DNA from: Limnephilus marmoratus
Lineage: Eukaryota > Arthropoda > Insecta > Trichoptera > Limnephilidae
DNA length: 64,000 nt
Assembly: GCA_917880885.1 (NCBI GenBank)
Contig: OU862917.1
Location: 32,290,104 to 32,354,103, forward strand
Reading direction: 5' to 3'
Part shown: positions 43,253 through 53,649 of the stretch, in pieces
Numbering within the stretch: position 1 is the stretch's first letter
Layout of the letters: each line of letters opens with the position of its first letter
Position numbers and translations under genes: made by a program
The notes under the pieces: model-generated
What the model was told of the DNA's origin: nothing
Databases searched by the model: none
The model's input: the letters and a program-made list of their open reading frames with translations, nothing else

Positions 43253-43683
43253 ACCAGCTGGTTGCTATGCCATTTAATAAAGAAATTGTTTCTCCCTGCG
43301 TGTCTTTTCCCATTCGTCTCGTTCCCCTTCCTCCTCCCCTTCCTCTCCCGCGTCCCCTTCCCCTTTTGCGTTCACACTTCGTCTCCTCCACCTTTCCTCT
43401 CCCCACTCCACTCTCCCCCTTCCTCCGTCCCGCGAACCCCCCTCCCACCTCCCGCATTCCATAAATTCAGTCCCGGTACATTCAGTTTTCAAACAACTAG
43501 GGTGCCACCTATTGCATTTTTTTTATACAAATTTCATAATGCCAGAGCTCACCAGTAATTTTATACAAACCTTGTCCTGACAACAACGAACACACAAAAA
43601 AAGAATTATCCAATTTGGTGCAGTCGCTCAGAAGTTATGCACGTACATACATTTTGGCGATTCATTTTTATTTATATAGAAGA
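43253..43683 (-). mobile_element. Helitron H4
   Basis: Same family as the copies at 18681 and 56081. The 3' terminal GCATGCCGGGAAC is deleted and CTAG is mutated to CTGG. The pyrimidine tract is at 43292-43445 (plus strand). The frames there are artefacts of low complexity. Confidence 0.75.
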
Positions 43684-43689
43684 TATATT

Positions 43690-44600
43690 TTTTGCCTCTA
43701 TCCTTTTAAATTAATAGCAAAATATATAACATGTGTACATTTTTTTCTTTCCAACTTAGTCCTCTTTAAATTAATATCATATCAAATTTCCACACGTGTT
43801 TTAAATAGCCTAACTAGCCTCTATAACTAGGCTCCTTCCGCTTAGTAGGTACTCATTACCTGTAAGAAACATGTGTGTTCTTTATATTATTTTGTGTTAT
43901 TTTTATTACTCTAAAATTGTTAACCTCGACACAGGCTTGTCCAAGTAAGGTTAAAAATTGATTGTAAACAATAATAACTACCATGTAAAGAAGCATTGGA
44001 GGGGACCCCATCACTTTGCCAACGGCGTTATAAAGAAACATATGGTTTCCTTCTTCACCGCACGCGTCAAGACTCTATTTTATTGAACGAAGCTACATTT
44101 ATTTGAACGATTTTAGACCCTCCAATGTCCATGCATACGGGGTTAGAAAGCAGTATGCAAGTACTTACATTAACATAATACAAAAGAATAATAAATGTGG
44201 CAGCCCGTGGAATAATTCTTCTGCAATCTATAGAGAAAAATATATATCTACACATAAAAGTGGTAAATAAAAAGAAAAATAAGAGCTGCGCCCGGTTGAG
44301 GAAGCCTGGAATAAGAGAAATAACGAAAAAATAAAAGTAATAATATAATGCAAGTATTTACAATAATAACATAGGTAAAATAAAATGCATAGAAAGAAAA
44401 TATTCAGAGAAGGTATTCCACAAGCCACCAGGCAGTCCCAATGACAATGTTCATGACTATCGGCCCAACCGCAGACGAAACCCGGAGTCCGCGCCCTTTA
44501 GCTAAACAAACAGTAAACAAAACAGTAAAGAAACAGTAAACAAACGAACAAGCTGATTATTTGTATAATACTCACATACGATGTTGCAGGAGCGTTAACA
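43690..44600. other. AT-rich, no recognised gene
   Basis: Short frames only. A block at 44085-44165 resembles 42665-42750 (CGAATCTACATTTA, TGCATACG, GCAGTATGCAAGT), so the local repeat cluster extends here. Confidence 0.35.
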
Positions 44601-44605
44601 CATTA

Positions 44606-45384
44606 AGGGAACGTACCCATACTACGTGACACACTTTTTGCAATTTTTTACCCCCCCCCCCCCCCCCCCCGGTGACCACGTGTAGTATATTCCAAGACCC
44701 CCTCCCTACAGTTTTCACGTAGTATTTCATAAATATGGTTTTGAATCATTTTTTGCTAACAAAAAATAAAAATGCATTATTTGGCTTATATTTGTCTTTA
44801 TTAATACGGCGCTTGCTGCGTGACAGCAAGAGTGCATGCATTACAAGTGGAGAAAATATTATCAAGATAAAACTTATGTCAAAATATATTGAAACCGGAA
44901 CGTAATTTATGGAAACGAAAGTCTTGTTATTTTTATAAACATTTTTCATCTCAATCATCTTCAACAAACACGTTCCCTGAACTTTTTCACTTATTTGAAT
45001 GTATGAGGGTGGGTTTTTAAGTTTGCGGATTGGGTAAGGAGTGGAAATAAAACAATTTTCTCCACATTTCACAATTTCTTCCCGATTGAAGTGTTTGGTC
45101 GATGATAGCTCAAAGACTAATGACCTAATTACGATAAAACCCGGTGTTTATCCTAAAAATGAGTTGTTCAATTAGTACCTAATTCAGCGGTACCCCCATT
45201 AATCACTTACCTTCCCATTCCGCGAACTTAAAAACCTCCCCTCGTAGCTCGAAAAAAACGCGAGATTTCTAGATTGACTACGTAATAAAAACCTAAGCCC
45301 CCCCCCCCCCCTTTGTGACCTAGCGTGGTATTTTGATGACCCCCCCCCCCCCTAAACAGGTCACGTAGTTTGGGTACGTTCCCT
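44606..45384. mobile_element. TIR element with poly-C tracts
   Basis: AGGGAACGTACCCATACTAC at 44606 is matched by the complement of AGGGAACGTACCCAAACTAC ending at 45384, about 27 bp in all with CGTGAC. Runs of 20 C (44651-44670) and two of about 13-14 C (near 45300 and 45345) sit just inside the ends. A 108-codon minus frame lies inside, unassigned. The duplication and superfamily are unresolved. Confidence 0.65.
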
Positions 45385-45549
45385 AATATCATGCTAAATT
45401 AACCCAATGAGTACACTAACGGTAGGGTTAATCCGCTATGGTATTAATTAGCTGTTTCTCATCCATGTGCAAGAAAATCATTGTGCAATTGTTTGATTAG
45501 ATACTTAATAGAATAAATTCTGCTTGCCCTTTATAATTCAAGTAGTTTT

Positions 45550-46155
45550 ATGTATTGCTCATTGAGAGGCGACACTAGAAACGCCCACATCTCCTAGTCT
45601 TAATCCATTCTAAGGATCCCAGTAAGTACCCTGTACGTGTGAAAATCCGTTTACAAATAAATAATGATTTTGCGGTAACAGCCTAACTCTCACAGCGAGC
45701 CATGGCAGAAGTCGTGGAATATTTCGCAGTGATTCTAGGTAGGTCTTTACGCCGTTCCGCTTTGCAGCTCCCTTCCGCCTTCCGCGGATCGCAATCCCAA
45801 CTTCGCGATAACCCACCCACATTTTATTAACTTCATAAATCTTACGTCTCGCACTCGGCGAACTCGAGACAGTCGAGAGCCGTTGTTGCTCTTAATAAAC
45901 AAAGGACACGTTTAGGTTGTCTGACTTGTCTCCAATCAGTTGCTACGCGAATTCAAAGTGTCAAATGTTATACTTAAGACAATTATTTATTTAATTCCGG
46001 CTGAAATGGTGCGCTGATCTTATTTCGTATGGGAGTGTGAATCATAATGAAAGACTCATACCTACTCACTGGGTTTTATTAGTTTGTTCAAGTTGAAATT
46101 TTTATTTAGTGTTCACACTGTCCTGATGATAAACACTGCAGGGCTGTCTAAAATG
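45550..46155. other. No recognised gene
   Basis: A GC-richer patch around 45690-45880 with short frames. Nothing recognised. Confidence 0.3.
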
Positions 46156-46159
46156 GGAG

Positions 46160-46915
46160 GCGTCTACTAATATCTACAGGAATTCCAAAAACTGAACAAA
46201 TCGGACTAATATCTAAGAGACCCAAAGTGAGGACGAATATCTACAGCTCAAACTGCTGACTAGTATCTATGAGAACCAAAGTGTGGACGCAAAGCACTGG
46301 CAGAGGTTGGATTTGCAATTATGTATAGCATATTGGAATAACGTAATATTGCGTATGCAGTTTAATCCCTAATTTCGGACTATTGGACACATTTAGCTGA
46401 TTATTAAGGATTTGGGTTTTTGTTTTAACAGCTTTTTTTATTTCGAGTGCTTCCAAATTATTTAGTCTGTTACCAAGACCATTTTTATGTCAGTTAGGTT
46501 AGGTTAGGTTAGATTGTGGTGCTGTGTATTTTGAAATAAATAAATATCTTTGTATTATGACCTCCATGTTTGTTCAATAAATTATTGTCGTCGTAAACAG
46601 CAAAATACATAATATTTTGCAAAAGTTTCATGTACTTACTTTAAACGTTTAACCTTTACGTAATTAGTAATTACGTAATTGAAGTAATATATGCTTTTCC
46701 GTACAACCTCTTGCTCAGCTGCCCTCTCTAGATATTAGTCCAACCTACGCTCCATATAGATATTAGTCGCCACTGGGACCGTCATAGATATTCGTCCGAC
46801 CTTAGCTCTGTAGATATTAGTCCTCACTCTGAAGTTCATAGATATTAGTCAAACATTTGAGCTGTAGATATAGATATTCGTCCGACATAGGGGGCTGTAG
46901 ATATTATATCTGGAG
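46160..46915. mobile_element. Foldback-like element with iterated 10-mers
   Basis: On the right, AGATATTAGT or AGATATTCGT begins at 46730, 46758, 46786, 46812, 46840 and 46872, with a variant at 46899 (period about 28). On the left the complement ACTAATATCT-type motif begins at 46166, 46205, 46233 and 46259. The two arrays face each other across about 430 bp and also share flanking words (CTACAGCTCAAA). No coding sequence. It resembles foldback transposons, but no duplication was identified. Confidence 0.6.
46494..46512 (+). repeat. Short TTAGG run
   Basis: Three TTAGG units plus TTAG. This is the insect telomere repeat, but runs this short are common in insect genomes and need not mark a telomere. 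Confidence 0.7.
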
Positions 46916-47404
46916 TCCTGAAATGTTGTCTAAGAAAGAGGAAGCGCAACACGGTGTAATACCCCAAAACGAATCAAGATAATTTTTGGTCGTGACAATT
47001 TTAAATCTTATTTACTAAATTAAATCATGTTGTAACCTGACCGCTTTGCATTTCATCTGTCTAATTTTACGTTAAAATTAGTTTTTACGTTCCGTTTCCA
47101 TTTCAAGATGGTGGCCGTTTTAATGGTTCTGTAAAGATTCTTTTTTCAAATATGAAATCGTCGTGTTTCTTTAAACTTTCGTATTAGCATTTTTCCAATT
47201 TTATGAAACATAGGTACCGCAAAGGTATCCGCTAGAAGAAAGTCTGGAAAAATAATTTTCATTTAGATAGTGATGTTTCTTTTGACACATTGGATAATTA
47301 TTTGTTTTGAAATAAAATTAATAATACATAAAATACAATTTTAATTAAGAAGATAGGTATTTATGTACCTACTTACAAATCTCGTTTTGATTTATTAAAC
47401 CGGC

Positions 47405-47580
47405 CTTTGTCTTTCCTCCCTCTTACAATATTGAACTCTTCAAAAACCATTTTCACTCCTTCTTTTCCTCAACAAGAATACCCCACACAGCATCCCCAAA
47501 GATATTTTTGTGACTGGGTCTTAATAGACGGTACTTCCCAACCTTCTTCTACCTCATCCCCGTTCCCTTCAGCCTCACGT
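47405..47580 (+). mobile_element. Fused LINE J1 tail and SINE-A fragment
   Basis: 47410-47510 matches the end of J1 ORF2 (ACAATATTGAACTCTTCAAA, CCACACAGCATCCCCAAAGA). 47535-47580 matches the SINE-A body (GGTACTTCCCAACCTTC, CCCTTCAGCCTCAC). The short open frame across them is not a gene. Confidence 0.6.
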
Positions 47581-47589
47581 GCTCCGGGA

Positions 47590-48884
47590 AATTGACACTA
47601 TTGCGGTATATTTAAATTTAAAAAAGGTGCCATACTTCTTGATCTCAGACTTCTCCGTCTATTGTGCCTACTGTACTCTTAGTTTATTCGCTGCATTATA
47701 TCGCTCACTCCATATATTTATTCCCTTCATTTCGCGCGCATGGATCGTAAACTCATGTGAGGCGATAAACATTTTCACGTAGTTAAAGAAGAAGTCATGT
47801 CGCGGAAACACAATCATATCTTAATATGCAAACCTTCAAATAGACAGACGAATAAACCATGAATTATTGTTCTCGAACTGCTACAGGAGAAGAGGTCGTA
47901 AATTGTAGCATTACATACATAGGTACAGCGTATATGTTTTATCTTGCTAATCTTATTGTTGCTTACAACGGTGACCGGACAACTCAACACGGTGGCACTT
48001 CATTGCTACTTTGAAGATTCAATAATGTGATATTGTGAAAAAAATACTACAATACGATAATATACCCTAAAATATATTCAGAATCTTAACGACGCGTAAG
48101 TAAAGAAGCCGTGTATACAAATTGCGACTAGCGATCCGTGTATCGGACGGACCTACTGTCAAATTTGCCGTATCAAAGAAAAAAAGAAGAAGAAAAATAA
48201 TGTGGGAATCTTAACGACGTAAGTGAAGAAAGCATAAGTATTGAACGAACGTATGGACGAATTCACCCTAGCAGGCCTGGAGCTTCGACCTTTCTGCCGC
48301 GTTCATTTTAATTAATTTTGAAGAACGTGTTACAAATATTTAAAACGTGTCTCCATGTTGTCCTTCCGAAGTTATTAATCGTCCAGAAAAATAAAATCTG
48401 GTGCTTACCGCTAACTTTATAGTTGAAAAACGGGTTATAAAGTTTTAAAATCGTTGTACGTAAAATATATTAATGGTAAGGTACTGTTTTTATTAATCTA
48501 AAATATAAATAGTTTTGTACTGCCTTAAATTATAGTTTATGTTATGGGCTATTTTTTTTTCACCGCTTTTAATTTTATTGAGTTTTCATGGAACTGCTTG
48601 CAACATTGGCGAGCCAACAAATAAATAAAAAAACACATTTTTCGTACTGATTCCACATATGTAGATCGTATTTCCATAAGGTTTCGGTATGAAAAATAGA
48701 CTGTGTTTCATTTTTACGCTGATTTTCGGGAGTTTTGTTTAATGGGAGATATTTTTGGACGTCTGTCATTGTTTGAAATGTTGTGATTTTATTTTTCATG
48801 GGTAGACTAACTATCGATCACTTGGTCGAAAATTTGAATTGGATCGATTTCAATAATTACGTTTATGTAATTTGGAAATGATAA
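47590..48884. other. No recognised gene; possible LTR/primer-site remnant
   Basis: TTGCTTACA followed by ACGGTGACCGGAC near 47955-47980 resembles an LTR end followed by a primer-binding site, but no partner LTR was found. GAATCTTAACGACG with TAAGT.AAGAA occurs twice (48080 and 48210). A 74-codon minus frame at 48575-48799 is unassigned. Confidence 0.25.
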
Positions 48885-49105
48885 TCCAAACTAATTTATA
48901 AATGCGAAAGTGTGTTTGTTTGTCCTTCTTTCACATCCCAACGGAGCGACCGATTAACATTATTGTTTTGCATAGGGATAGTTATGGAAAGTGACATGGG
49001 GTACTTTTCATCACGGAAAAATATTTCATTCCCGTGTAAAAATTTATTGAACAGTTGGTAATTACTCCCGAATACCATGCGAGTGAAGCCTCGAGTAAAA
49101 GCTAG
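48885..49105 (+). mobile_element. Lep1-type Helitron (221 bp)
   Basis: It starts A then TCCAAACTAATTTATAAATG, with GCGAAAGTGTGTTTGTTTGT behind, and ends GCCTCGAGTAAAAGCTAG at 49105 followed by T. This matches my memory of the short non-autonomous Helitrons of Lepidoptera. The sub-terminal hairpin (CGAGTGAAGCCTCG) is recognisable. Confidence 0.85.
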
Positions 49106-49109
49106 TATT

Positions 49110-49622
49110 TTCAAATTAAAAAAAATAATAATAATAATTCTGGTGTGGAACAAATTGGTTTTGTTAAGTTCATGCTGGTCTGTCAATGAGGTGGTTAATG
49201 GTTGTAACAGATGCTTTTGTGTGGTATTTTTTTACTTTACTTCAATTCTCATGCAATTCTTATGGGATGTCTATCGCCGTGAAAAATTAAAAGAAAAGTT
49301 GCTCCCAAAAAGGTTGAAATCTTTTAACTTACGACCGATGTCCCCAATACTACTGATCAACTGTTGAGCCGAAATGTAGGCTCTAAACCCCTCAAATGCA
49401 CAAATACACCCTTTCCAACGTGATTCTTCGACCAAAAGGCTAATCGAGCGTTACTCAACCAATCACAGCTGATCGGAAACTCAGATTGATCAATCGAAAA
49501 GTTGGAAACATCGGACGTAATTGTTCTAAAATCTTCGTTACTCGGTGTTGCCATAGTAATGAAAAAATATGAAATTTCTGCATTTTATTGTCAAACTCTA
49601 CCAATATTCCAATTAAGTCCCT
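49110..49622. other. No recognised gene
   Basis: Short frames on both strands only. Confidence 0.3.
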
Positions 49623-50400
49623 TCCGCTTACACGCAACGACTTGCGCACACAGTTTGTGCAAACATTTGCGCAAAAAACACGGTACCAATATTCCAATTA
49701 AGATGAAGTCATAGTAAATAATGCAAAATCATATGTTTTTGTTTTGAAAATTTGATCGCTTAGAAGTATTGTAGATGCTTCAATTAAATACTGCGTGTAG
49801 AACATACCTTGGCCATTAAAAATATCGGTCATTTTTTTTATAAGTTTTTTAATAAGCCTATAAAAAAATAAAGTATAAGGTCTAAAAACACACTTTCAAG
49901 TCCAAACTCTCCTTTTTATAAACCCCTTTTCGGATATGGTTTTATTGTGTAATGTGGCAAATTCAGTTTATTTTATAATAATCGCAAAAAAAGTTGATAT
50001 TTACACCCAATCTTCCCAAAATAAAATAAAATATGCTTTTTCGCGTTGATATTTTACAATACGGCCGCTAGTCGACGAATTCGGTTATTCAAAGTGACCC
50101 CATCCGCTTACACGCAGCGACTTGCGCACACAGTTTGTGCAAAAATTTGCGCAAAAAACACGGTAAAGTGTGCGGCGTATATACGACAACGACTTGCGTG
50201 CGCAAACAATTTGTGCAAACCGTCGCAATCATTTGAAGTGTGTGCAAGCCATTTGCGCATTATACAGTTTTGCCGTCACGTACATGCTTACTTGTGCAAA
50301 TTTGGTTTGCGCACATTAACATTTCCACAAGCCGTTTGCGCGGTGACCGTTTTGCCATCTTAACGTACATGCTTACCTTACGTGTGCAAATAAGATTTAG
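49623..50400 (+). repeat. TTGCGCAA-rich region with a 63-bp direct repeat
   Basis: 49623-49685 and 50103-50165 are identical except for two bases and lie 480 bp apart. From 50100 to 50400 the words TTGCGCA, TTTGCGCA and TTTGTGCAAA recur at least eight times. The region may be part of one transposon end. No coding sequence. Confidence 0.6.
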
Positions 50401-50677
50401 CGTGTGGACTCAGCTTTGGACCGCGTTTATTTATTTTATAACATTTAATAGGTAGGCGCTATTTCATTTTTCGCAGTATTACATGATATGGAAATTAGTT
50501 TTATTATGCCGTTCTGCAGTGGGTAACTAGGAACTAGGTTAACGAGTAGGAACCAAAGCTGACCCCGAATATATAAAACATATTGCCGCCGCACTGTCTA
50601 CACTCTACGCCAGGGGTCACCAAATGACGGACCGCGGTCCGGATCCGGACCGCCGACCTATTTTGTGAGGACCCTGT

Positions 50678-51163
50678 GTTAACAATACAAAATATTTTTT
50701 CATTAAGGATCTTAAATCGGAATATGAAAACAGATTCACAGATTTTAAGAAAATTGAGAATGTCGTCGACATCCTCAGTAACATTTACTCCCTGCATCCT
50801 GGTGATGAATGGAGTAATGGAACTGTAAATATTTTCGAGAGTAATAAAGCTGCTCTCCAGATGGAAATGATCGATTTCCAAGAAAATATAGTTTTAAAAC
50901 ACCAAAAACAGGAAGTTTCTTGTCAAGAATTTTGGATAAAATTTGCTTGTGCTAATAAATACCCAGAATTAAAAGAATTAGCCTTGAAACTTTTCACTTT
51001 GTTTGGGTCAACATGTGTTTGTAAAGCAGCATTTTCCAAGATGAACATCATTAAAAATAAATTCCGGAGCAGACTTACCGATGAACATCTCCATGATTTA
51101 ATGACAATAGCCTGCACAAACTTTAGTCTAAACTTCGGAAGGAAATGCAATTTTTCTCATTAA
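50678..51163 (+). pseudogene. hAT transposase C-terminus (dimerisation domain)
   Basis: An open frame ending at the TAA at 51161-51163 encodes FKKIENVVDI, ALQMEMIDFQ, EFWIKF and then LFTLFGSTCVCKAAFSKMN, KNKFRSRLTDEHLHDLM. The last part is the hAT C-terminal dimerisation signature as found in ZBED5/GTF2IRD2-like transposases. The zinc finger, the RNase H core and all catalytic residues upstream are missing. No start codon in context. Confidence 0.85.
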
Positions 51164-51581
51164 TAATATTGAAAAAACTTGGTACTTCTTTTCATTCATA
51201 ACATTTGCTAATCTTCTTAATATATAAAACAAAGTCGGGTTAGTTACACTATTTATAATTCGAGATCGGCTGAACCGATTTTGATGATCTTTGATTTGTT
51301 GGATTTGTCTCCGCCCCGGATATCAGAATAACAGTTAAAACATCGCAAAAATTCACGAAAAAGAAAGTTATGAAGAAAATTAATTTGTTCATACATTTTG
51401 CATGGAACGAATTCTCATGTTTTGATAGAACTGCAGCAATATTGTGTCAGGTATAATAATTTTTAACTGTGCGTGAATTCCAAAAATTCGAAAACGTCAA
51501 ATGTCAATGCGCTGATTGTTTTGTTCTTAATCATATAATGCTGCCCCACTTTATTACACACTAAATGTCAATAGTCGATGT

Positions 51582-51966
51582 TGGAAGTGGGTAGGAATCT
51601 GGAGGTCAGTGTATCCGGGAGTGAATCCATCCCTCCAACTGCGGTGCAAAGCCATTGCCTTGACCGGAATTGACCTTTTACCTTGACCTTTCCAGCCGGA
51701 CTCTTTCGACCCATTGGTCGAGAGAATCCGGCTGGAAAGGTCAAAAGGCCTCCCTCAACCAGTCTCTCTCGATCCGACCCGCCACGCAGCAGGTGGGCAG
51801 ACGCATCCGCCGCCAAGACCCGCACAAAAGTCACCCCATGAACCCGGACTAAACTAAAAACCTGCTAAACCACCAAACGCAGCGAACCACTTGGGGTGAC
51901 CTATGGCAGAGGTGTTGGTTATCCAATAAATGGTTCCCGGGGCGGAGGCACCCGTACCCGCTTCCT
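51582..51966 (-). mobile_element. SINE-B copy with internal fold-back
   Basis: The minus strand begins with GGAAGCGGGTACGGGTGCCT-type 5' sequence and follows the family to CCTACCCACTTCC, losing the 3' tail. A 27-bp segment is present twice in opposite orientation (51685-51711 and 51716-51742; see the hairpin entry). Confidence 0.8.
51685..51742. repeat. 27-bp-arm hairpin within SINE-B
   Basis: Arms GACCTTTCCAGCCGGACTC.. and its complement (25 of 27 paired) with a 4-base spacer. Other SINE-B copies have a single arm, so the second arose by fold-back copying in this copy. Confidence 0.85.
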
Positions 51967-52382
51967 TTCGAAATTTCCCGTAAGTGGAAAAGTGAGAAAA
52001 TTACAAAAAATATAAATTCGTACACAACGCCATCTCTGAAACTGACAAAAAAAAAACACGGACAGTTGGGCATCGATAATTGCTTCATTGTGTAATTTTT
52101 AACTTAATATAAAAACTTAATTTAATTCAACAGTTATTGATTCTGAGGCGGTACGAAGTTCGTCGTTTCAGCTAGTTATTTAATAAAATAATGTTCCGGA
52201 ACCCGTTCGTTTTATTTGTTCTTTGATATTGATTCTACACATATTTAAATAGTACAGTTTATTATTTCAATTGTTAAGCCGGGGGGAGGGGGGTTAGGCT
52301 TTTTCCCTTCCGGACCGCGACGGTCATATTATTTTCAAAAACGGACCCCCAATGAAAGTAATTGGTGACCCCTGCTCTACAC

Positions 52383-53649
52383 TGTCTAGGTCTGTGGGGA
52401 TAAAATTCCTACTTTTACAACTTTATATTAACGGCACTACTGGTCTCGGTCGAATATAGGGCACAATGTAATGACAATTTACATTTGTGTGCCTAAAGTA
52501 ATATTGTAAATTATGCAAATGATGTGTATGTGTTTGGTCATTCCGCTGAAGATTGCCATTTACAATGCCAGTTCATACCAACAACAAAGTAATAAGCGGA
52601 TTACGCTCTAATAAAATTTAGTAGCCCTAGATGTTTTAAAATAAACCTTAAGAAATAAAAACAACTAGTTCACTACTAAAATAATTACTGTATTTAATTA
52701 GTACCTCTGTTATCGGTAAATCGAGAACTCTTTTGTAATTTTATCGAAGGAAGCAAATAATTTGGTATGTGACATTATAAATTAAATGAAAAAATATACT
52801 TTGTAATACACCACTTTGAATTAATATTTAACTGCCGACCGGGTTTCGTTCAGGGCTTATCAGATTAAGGCGCCGCATCTGCGCTCCTAAAGAAGAAAAT
52901 GGAGAGATATGTAATTGTAATTACGAATGTTGGAGGAGCGAGCTCATCTTTAAAGCGATAAAATCGATGCGAAAGTTGTGAAAAATGTAAAAAAACACGA
53001 CTCGTTTAAAATAGAGCAAAAATCATTTAAAGAAACATTGTGATTTTTTTTTTACCACTATAACTTATAAAATAACTGAAACAAACGTGTTTATAATAAG
53101 TTTCGGAGCATGCTTTGCGATTTTTTTCTATCGAGGTAATTTCATATTATTTGCGTTTCGGCGTGGAACGCGTCTAGATATTATCTTCAACAATAACATA
53201 TATTTTGTCAAGAGCTTAAAAACTTAAAATGTTTAAGGGAGATATGTAAGAAATCGGTATAAATTCGATTGGCGGCGGCTTAACTAAAGATAATTAATAA
53301 TTACATACAGACACAGATACGTATATGTATAAGAAAACAAACAATGAGTGAAAGAGGTGGTAATAGAAAAGACGACACCTTATTGGTGATAGAAAGAGAT
53401 AAAGAGAAAAGAGGAAGACACAATTATTATTGGAAGGGTAGGTAGCGGGAAGGGGGAAGAAACAGTTCCAGTGGAAATTAAATTCGGGACAACCAGTTAA
53501 ATTTATTTGATTATTTATTATGTTTTATTTATTACTAACAGCTTACTTAATTTCCAGCCCTTCCAGGTTGTTTAACCTAATTTCAATTCCATTTTTATGT
53601 AATATTTTAGTCCCAGAGATTTTATCGAATGAGTGATTAGTTTTAAGTA
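52383..53649. other. No recognised gene; inverted copy of 6066-6390
   Basis: 52891-53210 is the inverted partner of the repeat at 6066-6390. The rest is AT-rich without recognised content. Confidence 0.5.

Larger units (their letters stand above)
40431..45530 (+). repeat. Locally clustered ~110-150-bp repeat, five copies
   Basis: Copies near 40431-40590, 41432-41560, 42396-42510, 42810-42960 and 45397-45530 share, in order, an AATTAACCC start, a GCGGTNGGGTAAATCCG-like block, GATTAGCGGTTT, TCATCGATNTGCAAGAAA and a TTGTTTGATTA block. All are in the same orientation and found nowhere else in the window. Several insertions separate them. It looks like an old tandem array pulled apart. Confidence 0.6.
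51212..52175 (+). mobile_element. Helitron inside the hAT element, interrupted by SINE-B
   Basis: It starts A then TCTTCTTAATATATAAAAC, with CGAGATCGGCTGAACCGATT behind, and ends CGGTACGAAGTTCGTCG, TTTCAGCTAG at 52175 followed by T. The sub-terminal hairpin is CGAA/TTCG with CGG..CG. The 5' and 3' ends are of the lepidopteran type. The SINE-B at 51582-51966 splits it; without it the Helitron is about 580 bp. Confidence 0.85.
50611..52374 (+). mobile_element. hAT element relic with Helitron and SINE inside
   Basis: Terminal CAGGGGTCACCAA (50611-50623) and its complement (52362-52374), flanked by 8-bp duplications CTCTACGC (50603-50610) and CTCTACAC (52375-52382), one mismatch. It contains a transposase C-terminus (50678-51163) and a Helitron (51212-52175). 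Without the Helitron it is about 800 bp, so it is an internally deleted copy. Confidence 0.85.

Noticed and set aside
46494..46512. Telomere or subtelomere
   Set aside because: Three TTAGG units are too few and no telomere-associated elements were seen.
46160..46915. CRISPR-like short repeats at regular spacing
   Set aside because: Only a 10-12-bp core repeats, the arrays are inverted to each other and spacers are related.
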